Shown here: positions 17,087 through 24,724 of the stretch, one piece after another
Layout: each line of letters opens with the position of its first letter
Numbering within the stretch: the stretch's first letter is position 1
Source of the DNA: JAGLCW01 sp964427915
GTDB taxonomy: Bacteria; Caldisericota; Caldisericia; UBA6126
Direction: 5' to 3'
Length of the DNA: 64,000 bases
Assembly (NCBI GenBank): GCA_964427915.1
Contig: CAYRWA010000053.1
Location: 1 to 64,000, forward strand
Program-made: the position numbers and the translations under genes
Notes under the pieces: generated by a model
Databases searched by the model: none
The model's input: the letters and a program-made list of their open reading frames with translations, nothing else
What the model was told of the DNA's origin: nothing

Positions 17087-18493
17087 TTATAACTTAATTT
17101 TCTTCCTAAGAAGTGTCGGGTTTTCCCCGCCTAAACAAGCTGTACATAATTCTTCCAAAGGCAACCGAAGGCAAACGGGCAGTTTTTCAACGGTCATATA
17201 GGTAACAGAATCTGCATTGATTTGTTTAGCAATTGCCTCGGGGCTATCGTTGGTAAATGTGATTAATTCTTCTTTGGTAGGAAAATTAACTCCATAATGA
17301 CAAGGGTTTATAAGGGGAGGGCATGTTGAAAAAAAGTGTACCTCTTTTGCTCCACGGTTTCTAATTTTTTGAATAATTCCTTTGGATGTAGTTCCTCGAA
17401 CAATAGAATCGTCTACGAGGAAAACAATTTTTCCCTTTACCACATCTTCAATTGCTCGAACATTTGCAGCTACTTCATGTTGACGTATGGTTTCATTGGG
17501 CTTAATGAAGATGCGACCAATAAAACGATTTTTTTCTAATACATCTTTGTATTCCGCACCAATTCTTTCTGCGAATACCACTGCTGCAGGTCTAGATGTT
17601 TCCGGGATAGGTGCAACAATGATCTTGTCACTGGATCCTTGTAGAGTCTGGTAAAGGGGGCTTTCTTTGTAAATCTCAGCCAACCGTTTTCCCAAATTAC
17701 CACGTGCTCTGTTGACTCCAACGCCTTCAATTATGGAGGTTGCACGAGAGAAATAGATCCACTCAAACATACAATGCTGAGGAGTTTGTGAATCGAGGAT
17801 TCGAGATTCCATTTGGAGCTGTGTATCAATAAAAAAGGCTTCGCCACATTTGACATTGTAGACATCATCTACGATGCTCTCGATCGCAACGCTTTCAGAT
17901 GCAAATGCCCAGCAATCTTTGCTTTTACCATATACAAGAGGACGGATGCCGTGAGGATCCCGAAAAACGAACAGTCCTTCACCCCGAATAACAGCAATTA
18001 CAGAGTAAGATCCCAATAAAACTGACATCACTTTGGAAACAGATTCAAAACATTTCTCTTTTGCAGAACTTTGTTTGGAGCGGTTAAAATAGTATGAAAA
18101 AAGATTTAAGATTGTTTCTGCGTCGCAATCTGAATCAGTATATATACGTTTTTCTTCAAGAGCTTCTCGGATATCGGATTCATTGACAATATGGCCATTG
18201 TGGGCTAAACCAATTCCACCGGTGCTATCGTAGAAGGGTTGAGGGTCATGTATTCCTTTGGTTGTAGGGTAACGAACTTGGGCTACTCCGCATTTCCCTT
18301 CTAACGAAGCAAGTACTTCTTGATGAAAGACTTCTGCAACAGTGCCACTGTTTTTCACTAGATGAACTTGCGTATGATTGTCGATAAACAGACCAGCTGT
18401 ATCTTGCCCTCGATGCTGTAGGTCCAATAGCCCATTGTAAAGATCGTATGCAACGTTTTTGTTGCTTGAAATGATACCAATAACTCCACACAT
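17087..18493 (-). CDS. purF: Amidophosphoribosyltransferase
   Basis: First committed enzyme of purine synthesis: glutamine plus PRPP gives phosphoribosylamine. The 468-residue protein starts MCGVIGI, so Cys2 is the glutaminase nucleophile after Met removal, with no longer propeptide. Ntn-hydrolase motifs include QHRGQDTAG and RYPTTKG; the PRPP loop is VFLVDDSIVRGTTSKG. Cysteines at CPPLINPCHYG and near the C-terminus (CTACLGG) fit the Fe-S form found in Bacillus-type enzymes. It is convergent with the small acidic gene and divergent from mutY; no other pur genes are in the window. Confidence 0.95.
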   Translation of the reverse strand: MCGVIGIISSNKNVAYDLYNGLLDLQHRGQDTAGLFIDNHTQVHLVKNSGTVAEVFHQEVLASLEGKCGVAQVRYPTTKGIHDPQPFYDSTGGIGLAHNGHIVNESDIREALEEKRIYTDSDCDAETILNLFSYYFNRSKQSSAKEKCFESVSKVMSVLLGSYSVIAVIRGEGLFVFRDPHGIRPLVYGKSKDCWAFASESVAIESIVDDVYNVKCGEAFFIDTQLQMESRILDSQTPQHCMFEWIYFSRATSIIEGVGVNRARGNLGKRLAEIYKESPLYQTLQGSSDKIIVAPIPETSRPAAVVFAERIGAEYKDVLEKNRFIGRIFIKPNETIRQHEVAANVRAIEDVVKGKIVFLVDDSIVRGTTSKGIIQKIRNRGAKEVHFFSTCPPLINPCHYGVNFPTKEELITFTNDSPEAIAKQINADSVTYMTVEKLPVCLRLPLEELCTACLGGENPTLLRKKIKL

Positions 18494-18619
18494 AGTTGTT
18501 TATCCTTTCTAGAAAGAAGACCTGTAATAGGATACTTAAAATAGAAAAGAAAAAAAACTTTTTTTTAAAAAAGAAGATGGAAATGTATACTTTTCCAGTA
18601 TTCTACAGGAGCTAAAAAA

Positions 18620-19789
18620 ATGAAAAAATTGAATCAAGATTACTGGGTACAAGTTTTGTTGGAATGGTTTACAAAAAATAAGCGTACCTTGCCTTGGAGA
18701 ATAGAACGAACCCCCTACAAGGTTTGGGTTTCCGAAATCATGCTTCAGCAAACACGGGTTAATGCAGTCATTCCTTATTATCAAAGATTTATGGAACGAT
18801 TCCCGTCAATAGAGTCACTGGGAGACTCTTCTTTAGAAGATGTCTACAAGTTGTGGGAAGGATTGGGTTATTATTCTCGAGCCAAAAATATGGTTCACTC
18901 TGCACGATTGATCGTAGAAAAATATCATGGGGTTTTTCCGGTTGCTTATCAAGACATAGTAAGCTTGCCAGGAGTCGGAGACTATACAGCTGGCGCGATT
19001 ATGAGCTTAGCCTTCAATAAGCCCTATCCAGCGATAGATGGAAATGTATTGCGTTTCATTAGTAGATTGAACAATGATTTTTCAGATATCACGGAGTCTT
19101 CTTATCGAAAAAAAGTGAAAGAAATGATTCAAGGAGTGTATCCTCATGGACAAGCAAGAAACTTTACCGAAGCGTTAATGGAATTTGGATCTCTAGTCTG
19201 TGTACCTGCGCAACCAATTTGTCCAGAATGTCCCTTGAGAGAGTTTTGCGCTGGGTATAAAGCTCAGAATCAACTGACTCTACCTGTGAAAAAAAAGAAA
19301 ACAAAAAGCGTGGTTATTCAGATGAGTGTAGCAGTTGTGGAGTATTCTGGAAAGGTATTGCTAGTAAAAAGGGAAGAAACGGGCATGCTGGCTAACTTAT
19401 ATGGATACCCATTGTTTTCTGTCTATTCCAAGACAAGTTTTTTAAAAGAACTGAACGATTTCTTATCTCAAAGACAAATACCAACTTCTTACAAAGCTAC
19501 TTATAGGGGGATTGTTGAGCACGAGTATTCGCATCAAATATGGAAAAGCAAAATATATAGTGTAAAAATTAACCATTTGGATGACATAAAAAAGGATCGA
19601 TTTGAATCTATAGAAAAACAATGTGTAAAGGATGGGATAAAAAATGAAAATAGTGGAGAAGAGAAATGGATGTGGGTAAAAGAAACAGAAACGGATATGT
19701 ATCCAATTTCTCGTTTTTATAGAAAAGTGGAACGTGTAGTAAGGGAAAAGCGGGATCGAGGAGATTCGAACTCCCGGTCTCCAGCGTGA
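18620..19789 (+). CDS. mutY: A/G-specific adenine glycosylase
   Basis: Removes A mispaired with 8-oxoG. Family motifs: SEIMLQQTRV with the catalytic Glu, the helix-hairpin-helix LPGVGDYTAGAI, the catalytic Asp in AIDGNVLRF, and the 4Fe-4S site C-x6-C-x2-C-x5-C (CVPAQPICPECPLREFC). A C-terminal NUDIX-like 8-oxoG recognition domain starts at about residue 230 (VVIQMSVAVVEYSGKVLLVKR). The last 12 codons plus stop (19751-19789) are the antisense of tRNA-Asp, so the C-terminal tail RDRGDSNSRSPA is tRNA-derived in sequence. ACAGGAG precedes the ATG. Length (389) is a little above the 350-370 typical of the family. Confidence 0.93.
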   Translation: MKKLNQDYWVQVLLEWFTKNKRTLPWRIERTPYKVWVSEIMLQQTRVNAVIPYYQRFMERFPSIESLGDSSLEDVYKLWEGLGYYSRAKNMVHSARLIVEKYHGVFPVAYQDIVSLPGVGDYTAGAIMSLAFNKPYPAIDGNVLRFISRLNNDFSDITESSYRKKVKEMIQGVYPHGQARNFTEALMEFGSLVCVPAQPICPECPLREFCAGYKAQNQLTLPVKKKKTKSVVIQMSVAVVEYSGKVLLVKREETGMLANLYGYPLFSVYSKTSFLKELNDFLSQRQIPTSYKATYRGIVEHEYSHQIWKSKIYSVKINHLDDIKKDRFESIEKQCVKDGIKNENSGEEKWMWVKETETDMYPISRFYRKVERVVREKRDRGDSNSRSPA

Positions 19790-19824
19790 CAGGCTGGCGT
19801 GTTAAACCGCTACACCACGACCCC
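19751..19824 (-). tRNA. tRNA-Asp (GUC)
   Basis: Cloverleaf read by eye: acceptor GGGGTCG/CGATCCC (one G-T pair), D-arm GTGT/ACAC, anticodon stem CCAGC/GCTGG with loop CTGTCAC giving GTC, and T-arm GGGAG TTCGAAT CTCCT. Discriminator base is G, as expected for Asp. CCA is not encoded. The 3' half overlaps the end of mutY on the opposite strand by 39 bp. It is the last of three clustered tRNA genes downstream of secG. Confidence 0.95.
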
Positions 19825-19831
19825 GTGTGTA

Positions 19832-19906
19832 TGGTGGGCGAAGCAGGATTTGAACCTACGACTTCCTCGGTGTAAGCGAGGCGTTCTACCACTGAACTAT
19901 CCGCCC
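19832..19906 (-). tRNA. tRNA-Val (UAC)
   Basis: Acceptor GGGCGGA/TTCGCCC, D-arm GTTC/GAAC, anticodon stem CCTCG/CGAGG with loop CTTACAC giving TAC, and T-arm GTAGG TTCAAAT CCTGC. Discriminator A is followed by an encoded CCA (19832-19834), unlike its two neighbours. It lies 6-7 bp from the flanking tRNA genes, so all three are probably cut from one transcript. Confidence 0.95.
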
Positions 19907-19912
19907 TTATTC

Positions 19913-19994
19913 TGCCGAGAGTGGGACTCGAACCCACAAGGATCTCTCCACACGCCCCTCAAGCGTGCGCGTCTACCAATTTCGCCACCTCGGC
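19913..19994 (-). tRNA. tRNA-Leu (GAG)
   Basis: Class II tRNA with a long variable arm. Acceptor GCCGAGG/TCTCGGC, anticodon stem CACGC/GCGTG with loop TTGAGGG giving GAG, and T-arm GTGGG TTCGAGT CCCAC. Discriminator A; CCA not encoded. It begins 46 bp downstream of secG on the same strand. The secG/tRNA-Leu(GAG) neighbourhood is also known from Escherichia coli. Confidence 0.95.
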
Positions 19995-20040
19995 GTATGC
20001 CTAATATACAGTTTTCAAGGAACAAAAAACTTTTTTGTTA

Positions 20041-20283
20041 TTAACCGGTTCTTAATACTGCAAGAACGAGTGTAGAAATACCAAACAAAATGCCGGACCA
20101 TAAAATAACTTTATCAAGAAATAAATCAAGAGGTCGTCGTGATTTATAAACAGTAGCATTACCAGAAATAGCGCCTAGGCCGGAAGCTTTTGGTGCTTGC
20201 AGCAAGTATCCCAATATAATACCAGCAGAAGAGATAAAAACGAGTGCTGTTACAATCGATCGGATGGTCGAAATACTTTCCAT
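20041..20283 (-). CDS. secG: Preprotein translocase subunit SecG
   Basis: 80 residues with two membrane helices (about 7-27 and 59-77) separated by the SecG loop LLQAPKASGLGAISG. SecG assists the SecYEG channel in protein export. The length fits the family. GAAAGG lies 10 bp before the ATG. Three tRNA genes follow on the same strand with no terminator visible between, so they probably share its transcript. Divergent from the ECF-transporter gene at 20471. Confidence 0.92.
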   Translation of the reverse strand: MESISTIRSIVTALVFISSAGIILGYLLQAPKASGLGAISGNATVYKSRRPLDLFLDKVILWSGILFGISTLVLAVLRTG

Positions 20284-20470
20284 ATGTTACTTGCCTTTCT
20301 ACAAAATTTCGGTTTATAAGATTCCATGCGAAAACAAAGAAAACTCAAAACCGTTGCAAAAATATGATACTGAATTTAAAATGTTTTGCAAGGTGGAACT
20401 TTGAAAAAAGTCTGCACATCTTACATTATTTTTCCGGTTGAACCCAATACCAGAGAGGATTGGAGTACAT

Positions 20471-21085
20471 ATGCATCAAAAAAGAAGACTTAGCGGAACG
20501 AGACGAATTACTTTAGCAGCAATGTTGATTGCAATTACACTATTTCTTGGTTTTACAGGATGGGGGTTTATTCCCATAGGAACACCTGTTATTGCAGCAA
20601 CCTTGTTCCATATCCCGGTCATCTTAGCGGGCATTCTTTTTGGGCCTGATATTGCCCTGATTTGTGGTGTAATTTTTGGAGTCTTTACCTCTGCTTTAGG
20701 ATTTCCTTTTTACATCGTTGTTCCTGCAAAAATGTTTATTGGTGTTGTTGCTTACTATGTTTTTATAGGACTTATCCACATACGTGCAAAAAAACCACGA
20801 AAGAAGATTGCTGAGATCCTCGTTCTTCCCGCTTCTATAGCCGGTATTGCTGGATCTATTACAAACACAGTGCTTACTCTTGGATTGGCTACCGCCTTTC
20901 GTTTATTCGGTGAAACATTGGCGGCTAATTTAGCAGTTGTCTATGCTAGTATTGTTCAGGCGTCTATTGAAGCCGTAGCTGCTGCTGTTATTTGTGCAGC
21001 GGTAGTAGTTGCCTTGTATCCCTTACAATATGTCTTCACAACCCCCTCGTTTGGTATCCAAAAAAAGAAAGAAATACCGCAATGA
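20471..21085 (+). CDS. ECF-transporter substrate-binding (S) component, possibly for pantothenate
   Basis: 204 residues, about six membrane helices, basic N-terminus with the S-component style start (RRITLAAMLIAITLFLG). A conserved-looking loop follows (PIGTPVIAATLFHIPVI, then GILFGPDIALICGVIFG). Energy-coupling-factor S components bind one vitamin each and use a shared ATPase module; no EcfAT genes are in the window. The next gene is the pantothenate kinase coaX, so pantothenate is the best guess (PanT-like), by context only. The ATG at 20471 follows GGAG by 7-8 bp; the TTG at 20438 would add 11 unlikely residues. Confidence 0.8.
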   Translation: MHQKRRLSGTRRITLAAMLIAITLFLGFTGWGFIPIGTPVIAATLFHIPVILAGILFGPDIALICGVIFGVFTSALGFPFYIVVPAKMFIGVVAYYVFIGLIHIRAKKPRKKIAEILVLPASIAGIAGSITNTVLTLGLATAFRLFGETLAANLAVVYASIVQASIEAVAAAVICAAVVVALYPLQYVFTTPSFGIQKKKEIPQ

Positions 21086-21122
21086 GTCAAAAGAGGTTTT
21101 TTGCTTTCACAATGGGTCTGTC

Positions 21123-21917
21123 ATGATTCTTACAATAGACGTTGGGAATACAAATATTAAATTTGGCTTTGCTAACATACGAACCATCACACATTTTTTT
21201 AAAATTGCTACGGATCGAGGAAAAACCTCAGATGAATATATTCTTTTGTTGGAAATGTTCTGTCAGCGATCCGATATTTCTTTAGCTTCTATCAACCATA
21301 TCGTGGTTTGCTCAGTAGTACCTCCTCTCAACCCAATATTTGAATCCCTTGCCAAGCGATTTTTTCATATACAACCACTATTTGTACAACCAGGAATTAA
21401 AACTGGAATCATCATTATGGCAGAAAATCCAAAAGAAGTTGGAGCAGACATCATAGCGGGAGCTGCAGGAGCAGTTTTTTTAGGACGATTGCCTGCTATC
21501 GTAATTAGTTTTGGTACTGCTACTGTATTTTCTGCAATTTCATCCAGAAAAGAATTACTTGGAGTTGCCATTTCTCCTGGAATGATTCGTTCTGCAGAAT
21601 CTCTTTTTATGAATACCGCTAAACTGCCTAGAATTGAAATCAAGAAACCAAAGAACTATTTAGGACGCAATACAAAAGACGCTATTCAGTCAGGAATTTT
21701 TTATGGATTTCAGGGATTGGTAAGAACCATGATCCATGGAATACAAGAAGAACTTTTAGAATCCCCAGCATACGTAATCGGTTGTGGGGGTCTTTGCAAA
21801 GAAATTGCCCAAGGTGTTCCTGAAATTGATATTGTGGATCCGATTTTAAACTTGAAAGGACTTCTATCCATTTATGAAAAAAACCTGGAAGATTCAGACT
21901 CTTTCCTTTCAGAATAA
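21123..21917 (+). CDS. coaX: Type III pantothenate kinase-like protein
   Basis: 264 residues of the CoaX fold (ASKHA family), first step of CoA synthesis. Visible: IDVGNTNIKFG (phosphate loop), CSVVPPL, VGADIIAGAAGA with the presumed catalytic Asp109, the GTAT segment, ISPGM and the C-terminal VIGCGGLC. Odd points: the usual DxGTATT reads SFGTATV (Ser129 and Val135 in place of Asp and Thr), and GADR reads GADI. The second change is known in other CoaX proteins; the first may matter for cation or nucleotide binding. The ATG at 21123 lacks a good ribosome site; the frame is open from 21009. Sits between the probable PanT and dusB, which begins inside it. Confidence 0.85.
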   Translation: MILTIDVGNTNIKFGFANIRTITHFFKIATDRGKTSDEYILLLEMFCQRSDISLASINHIVVCSVVPPLNPIFESLAKRFFHIQPLFVQPGIKTGIIIMAENPKEVGADIIAGAAGAVFLGRLPAIVISFGTATVFSAISSRKELLGVAISPGMIRSAESLFMNTAKLPRIEIKKPKNYLGRNTKDAIQSGIFYGFQGLVRTMIHGIQEELLESPAYVIGCGGLCKEIAQGVPEIDIVDPILNLKGLLSIYEKNLEDSDSFLSE

Positions 21918-22869
21918 CCTTGTCCTGGCTCCTATGGCTGGATACACCGATGCCCCCTTTCGTAAGATATGCCGACGCTTTGGTGCAGGGCTTGTTGTAA
22001 CGGAATTGATCACTAGTTTAGGGATGTGTTTCCACAATCAGAAAACCATGAATATGCTGCAGTTTTATCCAGAAGAACACCCGGTAGCTCTTCAAATTTT
22101 TGGGGCTTATCCAGAAAAAATGGCAACAGCTGCCAAAATGGGGCAAGATCTTGGATACGATATTATTGATATTAACATGGGTTGCCCTGCTCCCAAAATT
22201 GCTCGAAGCGGTAGCGGAGGAGAACTATTATCTGATTTGTCACAAATTCCTTCTTTGTTTCGGGCTATCGTGAACGCTGTTTCGATACCCGTTACGGTGA
22301 AAACAAGAGTAGGGTATCGGCCCAATGTACCACTCGCTTCTATAGTAGGGAAAATGGCAGAACAAGAAGGCATCTGCGCCATAACAATTCATGGAGCAAG
22401 CGTAAAGCAAAATTCCAAAGGAAGTCGAGATTGGGATGAAATAGCAAAAACCAAAGAGCAAGTATCGATACCTGTATGCGCAAATGGAGGAGTTAAAAAA
22501 CCAAGTGACGTTTTGGAAATACTCTCTTACACAAATGCTGATGCTGTTATGATTGGAAGAGCTTGTGTTGGAAGACCTTGGTTTTTTCAAGATGTTTTGG
22601 ATATTTATCAGGGAGAAGATCCGATGGTTGTGGATCTTCGCAAACCCTCAGCTAAAAGAATTTTTGACACACTTTATGAACATATTCGATTGGAAATTGA
22701 GTTAAAAGGAGAAAATCAAGCAATACGAGAAATGAGAAGACCGATCCATGATTATTTACGAGGGCTTCCCAAATCCGGTAATATCAGAGATCAGGTCAAT
22801 AAAGCAAAAGATAGCGAAACGCTTTTCCGTATTCTCAGAAATTATCAAAGTACTTTTTTTCATGTATAA
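21874..22869 (+). CDS. dusB: tRNA-dihydrouridine synthase (DusB-like)
   Basis: 331 residues: an FMN-dependent TIM barrel that reduces uridines in tRNA. Motifs: LAPMAGYTDAPFR, ALQIFGAYPEKM, DINMGCPAPKIA with active-site Cys104 and the GSGGELL variant, VKTRVGY, TIHGASVKQ (family HGRT variant), CANGGVKKPSD, IGRACVGRPWFF, and a helical C-terminal domain with MRRPIHDYLRGLP. The start lies 44 bp inside coaX with no clear ribosome site, so coupled translation is likely. The DusB subfamily is my best assignment from overall wording. Confidence 0.92.
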   Translation: MKKTWKIQTLSFQNNLVLAPMAGYTDAPFRKICRRFGAGLVVTELITSLGMCFHNQKTMNMLQFYPEEHPVALQIFGAYPEKMATAAKMGQDLGYDIIDINMGCPAPKIARSGSGGELLSDLSQIPSLFRAIVNAVSIPVTVKTRVGYRPNVPLASIVGKMAEQEGICAITIHGASVKQNSKGSRDWDEIAKTKEQVSIPVCANGGVKKPSDVLEILSYTNADAVMIGRACVGRPWFFQDVLDIYQGEDPMVVDLRKPSAKRIFDTLYEHIRLEIELKGENQAIREMRRPIHDYLRGLPKSGNIRDQVNKAKDSETLFRILRNYQSTFFHV

Positions 22870-22907
22870 TTACTACGAAAAATTTTATAAAACTTTATAG
22901 GTACACC

Positions 22908-23828
22908 ATGAAGAAAGTATTAAGTTTGAGCATGGGTTCTTCTAAAAGAGACCATGTCGCAGAAGTTTCTTTGTTTGGAGACCATTTTCAAATACAAAGA
23001 ATTGGCACTGATGGCGATAAAAAGAAGCTAAAAGAATTGTATGAGTTGTATGATGGACAAGTCGATGCTTTTGGTATGGGTGGATTCGATTTATGGGTTC
23101 ATTATGCCAATAAAGTGTATCGATTTAGAGACGCTTCTCAAGTTATCCGCCATGTAAAATATACTCCAGTTGCCGATGGTTCCAAAGTCAAAAGCACTTT
23201 GGAAGCAATGAGTGTACATTCCCTTGTTGAACAAGGAATCATTCATCCGGAAACTCAAACCGTCATGATTCCCTCTGCTACCTCCCGCTATTTCCTATAC
23301 AAAGCTTTCCAAAAGGAAGGTTTCAAGGTTCGTTGGGGGGATATTGCATTTGGCTTGGGTATTGGACAAGACGCAATGGATAGTGAAGCACTCATGAATC
23401 TTGTTGCCTATATCGCTTGGCCAATATTAGTAAAAGTCCCTTTTCATTGGTTGTATCCCGTTAAAGATCAGGATACAATCGAACCTAAATACCAAAAAGC
23501 ATACGATCGGGCAGATATCATAGCCGGTGATTTTCATTTTATCTATAAACATCTTCCTGCCTCAATGAAAGGGAAAACTATCATTACTAATACACTGACT
23601 GAGGAAGAAATTGGTGTTTTAAAAGATCGAGGCGTGCAGTATGTTATTTCTGTAACCCCCGAGTTCCAAGGTCGTTCTTTTGGTACCAATGTTTTAGAAG
23701 CCTGTATTTGTGCTCATTTCGGGAGATCACCCGATCAAATTAGCATAGAAGAGTGTAAGCAATTGTTTCGACAATATCCTATACAACCGCGTGTAATTAA
23801 GTTATCTGATGAAGGAGACATACAATGA
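22908..23828 (+). CDS. Conserved protein of the family often labelled 'quinate 5-dehydrogenase'; function uncertain
   Basis: 306 residues, soluble. The opening SLSMGSSKRDH, then RIGTDGDKKKLKELYELYDGQVDAFGMGGFDL (quoted with a break: RIGTDGDKKKLKELY and DGQVDAFGMGGFDL) matches a family I recall from Clostridia and thermophiles under the label quinate 5-dehydrogenase. I see no classical Rossmann dinucleotide motif supporting that activity, so the label should be treated with caution. The C-terminal half has TIITNTLTEEEIGVLKDRGV and a helical end. It overlaps greA by ATGA and follows dusB after 38 bp, within a run of translation- and transcription-related genes. Confidence 0.6.
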   Translation: MKKVLSLSMGSSKRDHVAEVSLFGDHFQIQRIGTDGDKKKLKELYELYDGQVDAFGMGGFDLWVHYANKVYRFRDASQVIRHVKYTPVADGSKVKSTLEAMSVHSLVEQGIIHPETQTVMIPSATSRYFLYKAFQKEGFKVRWGDIAFGLGIGQDAMDSEALMNLVAYIAWPILVKVPFHWLYPVKDQDTIEPKYQKAYDRADIIAGDFHFIYKHLPASMKGKTIITNTLTEEEIGVLKDRGVQYVISVTPEFQGRSFGTNVLEACICAHFGRSPDQISIEECKQLFRQYPIQPRVIKLSDEGDIQ

Positions 23829-24724
23829 CTGAAAAAAACAAAAAAGCAACTGTAAAAAAAGCCTCTGAAAAGAAAACAAATACTCTTTCGAAAAAAAAGA
23901 CTACATCAAAGACTGCAACAAAAAGCCCCGATGTAGCAAAAGAAAAAGAAGAAATAGTATCAAACCAAGAAGCTTCTCCTGCACAAGAAGAAACAAAGAA
24001 GCAATCTGAAACAAAGAAACGAGCGTCTTCAACCAAAGCAAAAAAGAAGGAAACCGATACCCAAAAAGGTACTACCAAAAAGGCGACTACCCCTACTACT
24101 AAATCAAAGCCTGCTGTAGCGAAATCAAAAAAGAGCACTGCGTCAAAAGAGAAGACGAAAGCTTCCGCATCGAAAACTCATGAAAAGAATGAAAAATCCT
24201 CTTATATTGATATTTCTTCGGGCATCAAAGACAAAGATAGCGATACCTTTAAACTCACCAAACGCGGATTGGAAATTTTAAAAAGTGAACTGAAAGAATT
24301 AAAAACTGTGAAACGAGCTGAAATTTCCGAACGAATACGACAAGCCAGAGCACTAGGTGATATAAGTGAAAACTCCGAATATGAAGATGCAAAAAGAGAA
24401 CAGGCAGTGGTAGAAATACGGATTTCGGAATTAGAAAATATGTTGCGAAAATCTGTCATCGTTGATGAAGACTTTAGTGATGATAATAGTGAGACCGTTC
24501 GAATGGGTCATAGTGTTGTTATTGAAAGCATAGAATTTAAAGAGCGTCAAACCTATACAATTGTATCTGTGCTTGAAGCTGATCCATTTACAAATGCAAT
24601 ATCAAATGTATCTCCATTGGGCAGTGCTTTAATAGGGCACCAAGTGGGCAATGTTATACGAGTTGTGTTGCCTACCGGAGCTGTCCGGTATCGTTTGGTG
24701 GAGATTCGAAAAAAGGAGTCTTGA
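23825..24724 (+). CDS. greA: Transcription elongation factor GreA with long lysine-rich N-terminal extension
   Basis: 299 residues, about twice the usual 158. Residues 139-299 are a full GreA: coiled coil starting FKLTKRGLEILKSELKEL, the acidic tip RALGDISENSEYEDAKREQ that reaches the RNA polymerase active site, and the C-terminal domain ending VRYRLVEI. Residues 1-138 are low complexity, dominated by Lys, Thr, Ser and Ala (KKTTSKTATK, TKSKPAVAKSKKSTASK), like bacterial histone-H1-type tails. No frameshift or internal start with a good ribosome site marks the domain boundary, and the ATG is coupled to the upstream gene by ATGA. GreA rescues backtracked polymerase; the tail probably binds nucleic acid (inference). 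Confidence 0.93.
   Translation: MTEKNKKATVKKASEKKTNTLSKKKTTSKTATKSPDVAKEKEEIVSNQEASPAQEETKKQSETKKRASSTKAKKKETDTQKGTTKKATTPTTKSKPAVAKSKKSTASKEKTKASASKTHEKNEKSSYIDISSGIKDKDSDTFKLTKRGLEILKSELKELKTVKRAEISERIRQARALGDISENSEYEDAKREQAVVEIRISELENMLRKSVIVDEDFSDDNSETVRMGHSVVIESIEFKERQTYTIVSVLEADPFTNAISNVSPLGSALIGHQVGNVIRVVLPTGAVRYRLVEIRKKES

Noticed and set aside
23797..24138. Minus-strand Val/Phe-rich 113-codon frame
   Set aside because: It is the antisense of the Lys-rich GreA tail; its odd composition follows directly from the AAA/AAG codons on the other strand.
23825..24238. GreA tail considered as a separate small histone-like gene joined by a frameshift or missed stop
   Set aside because: The frame is continuous and no ribosome site or start is suitably placed at the GreA domain boundary.
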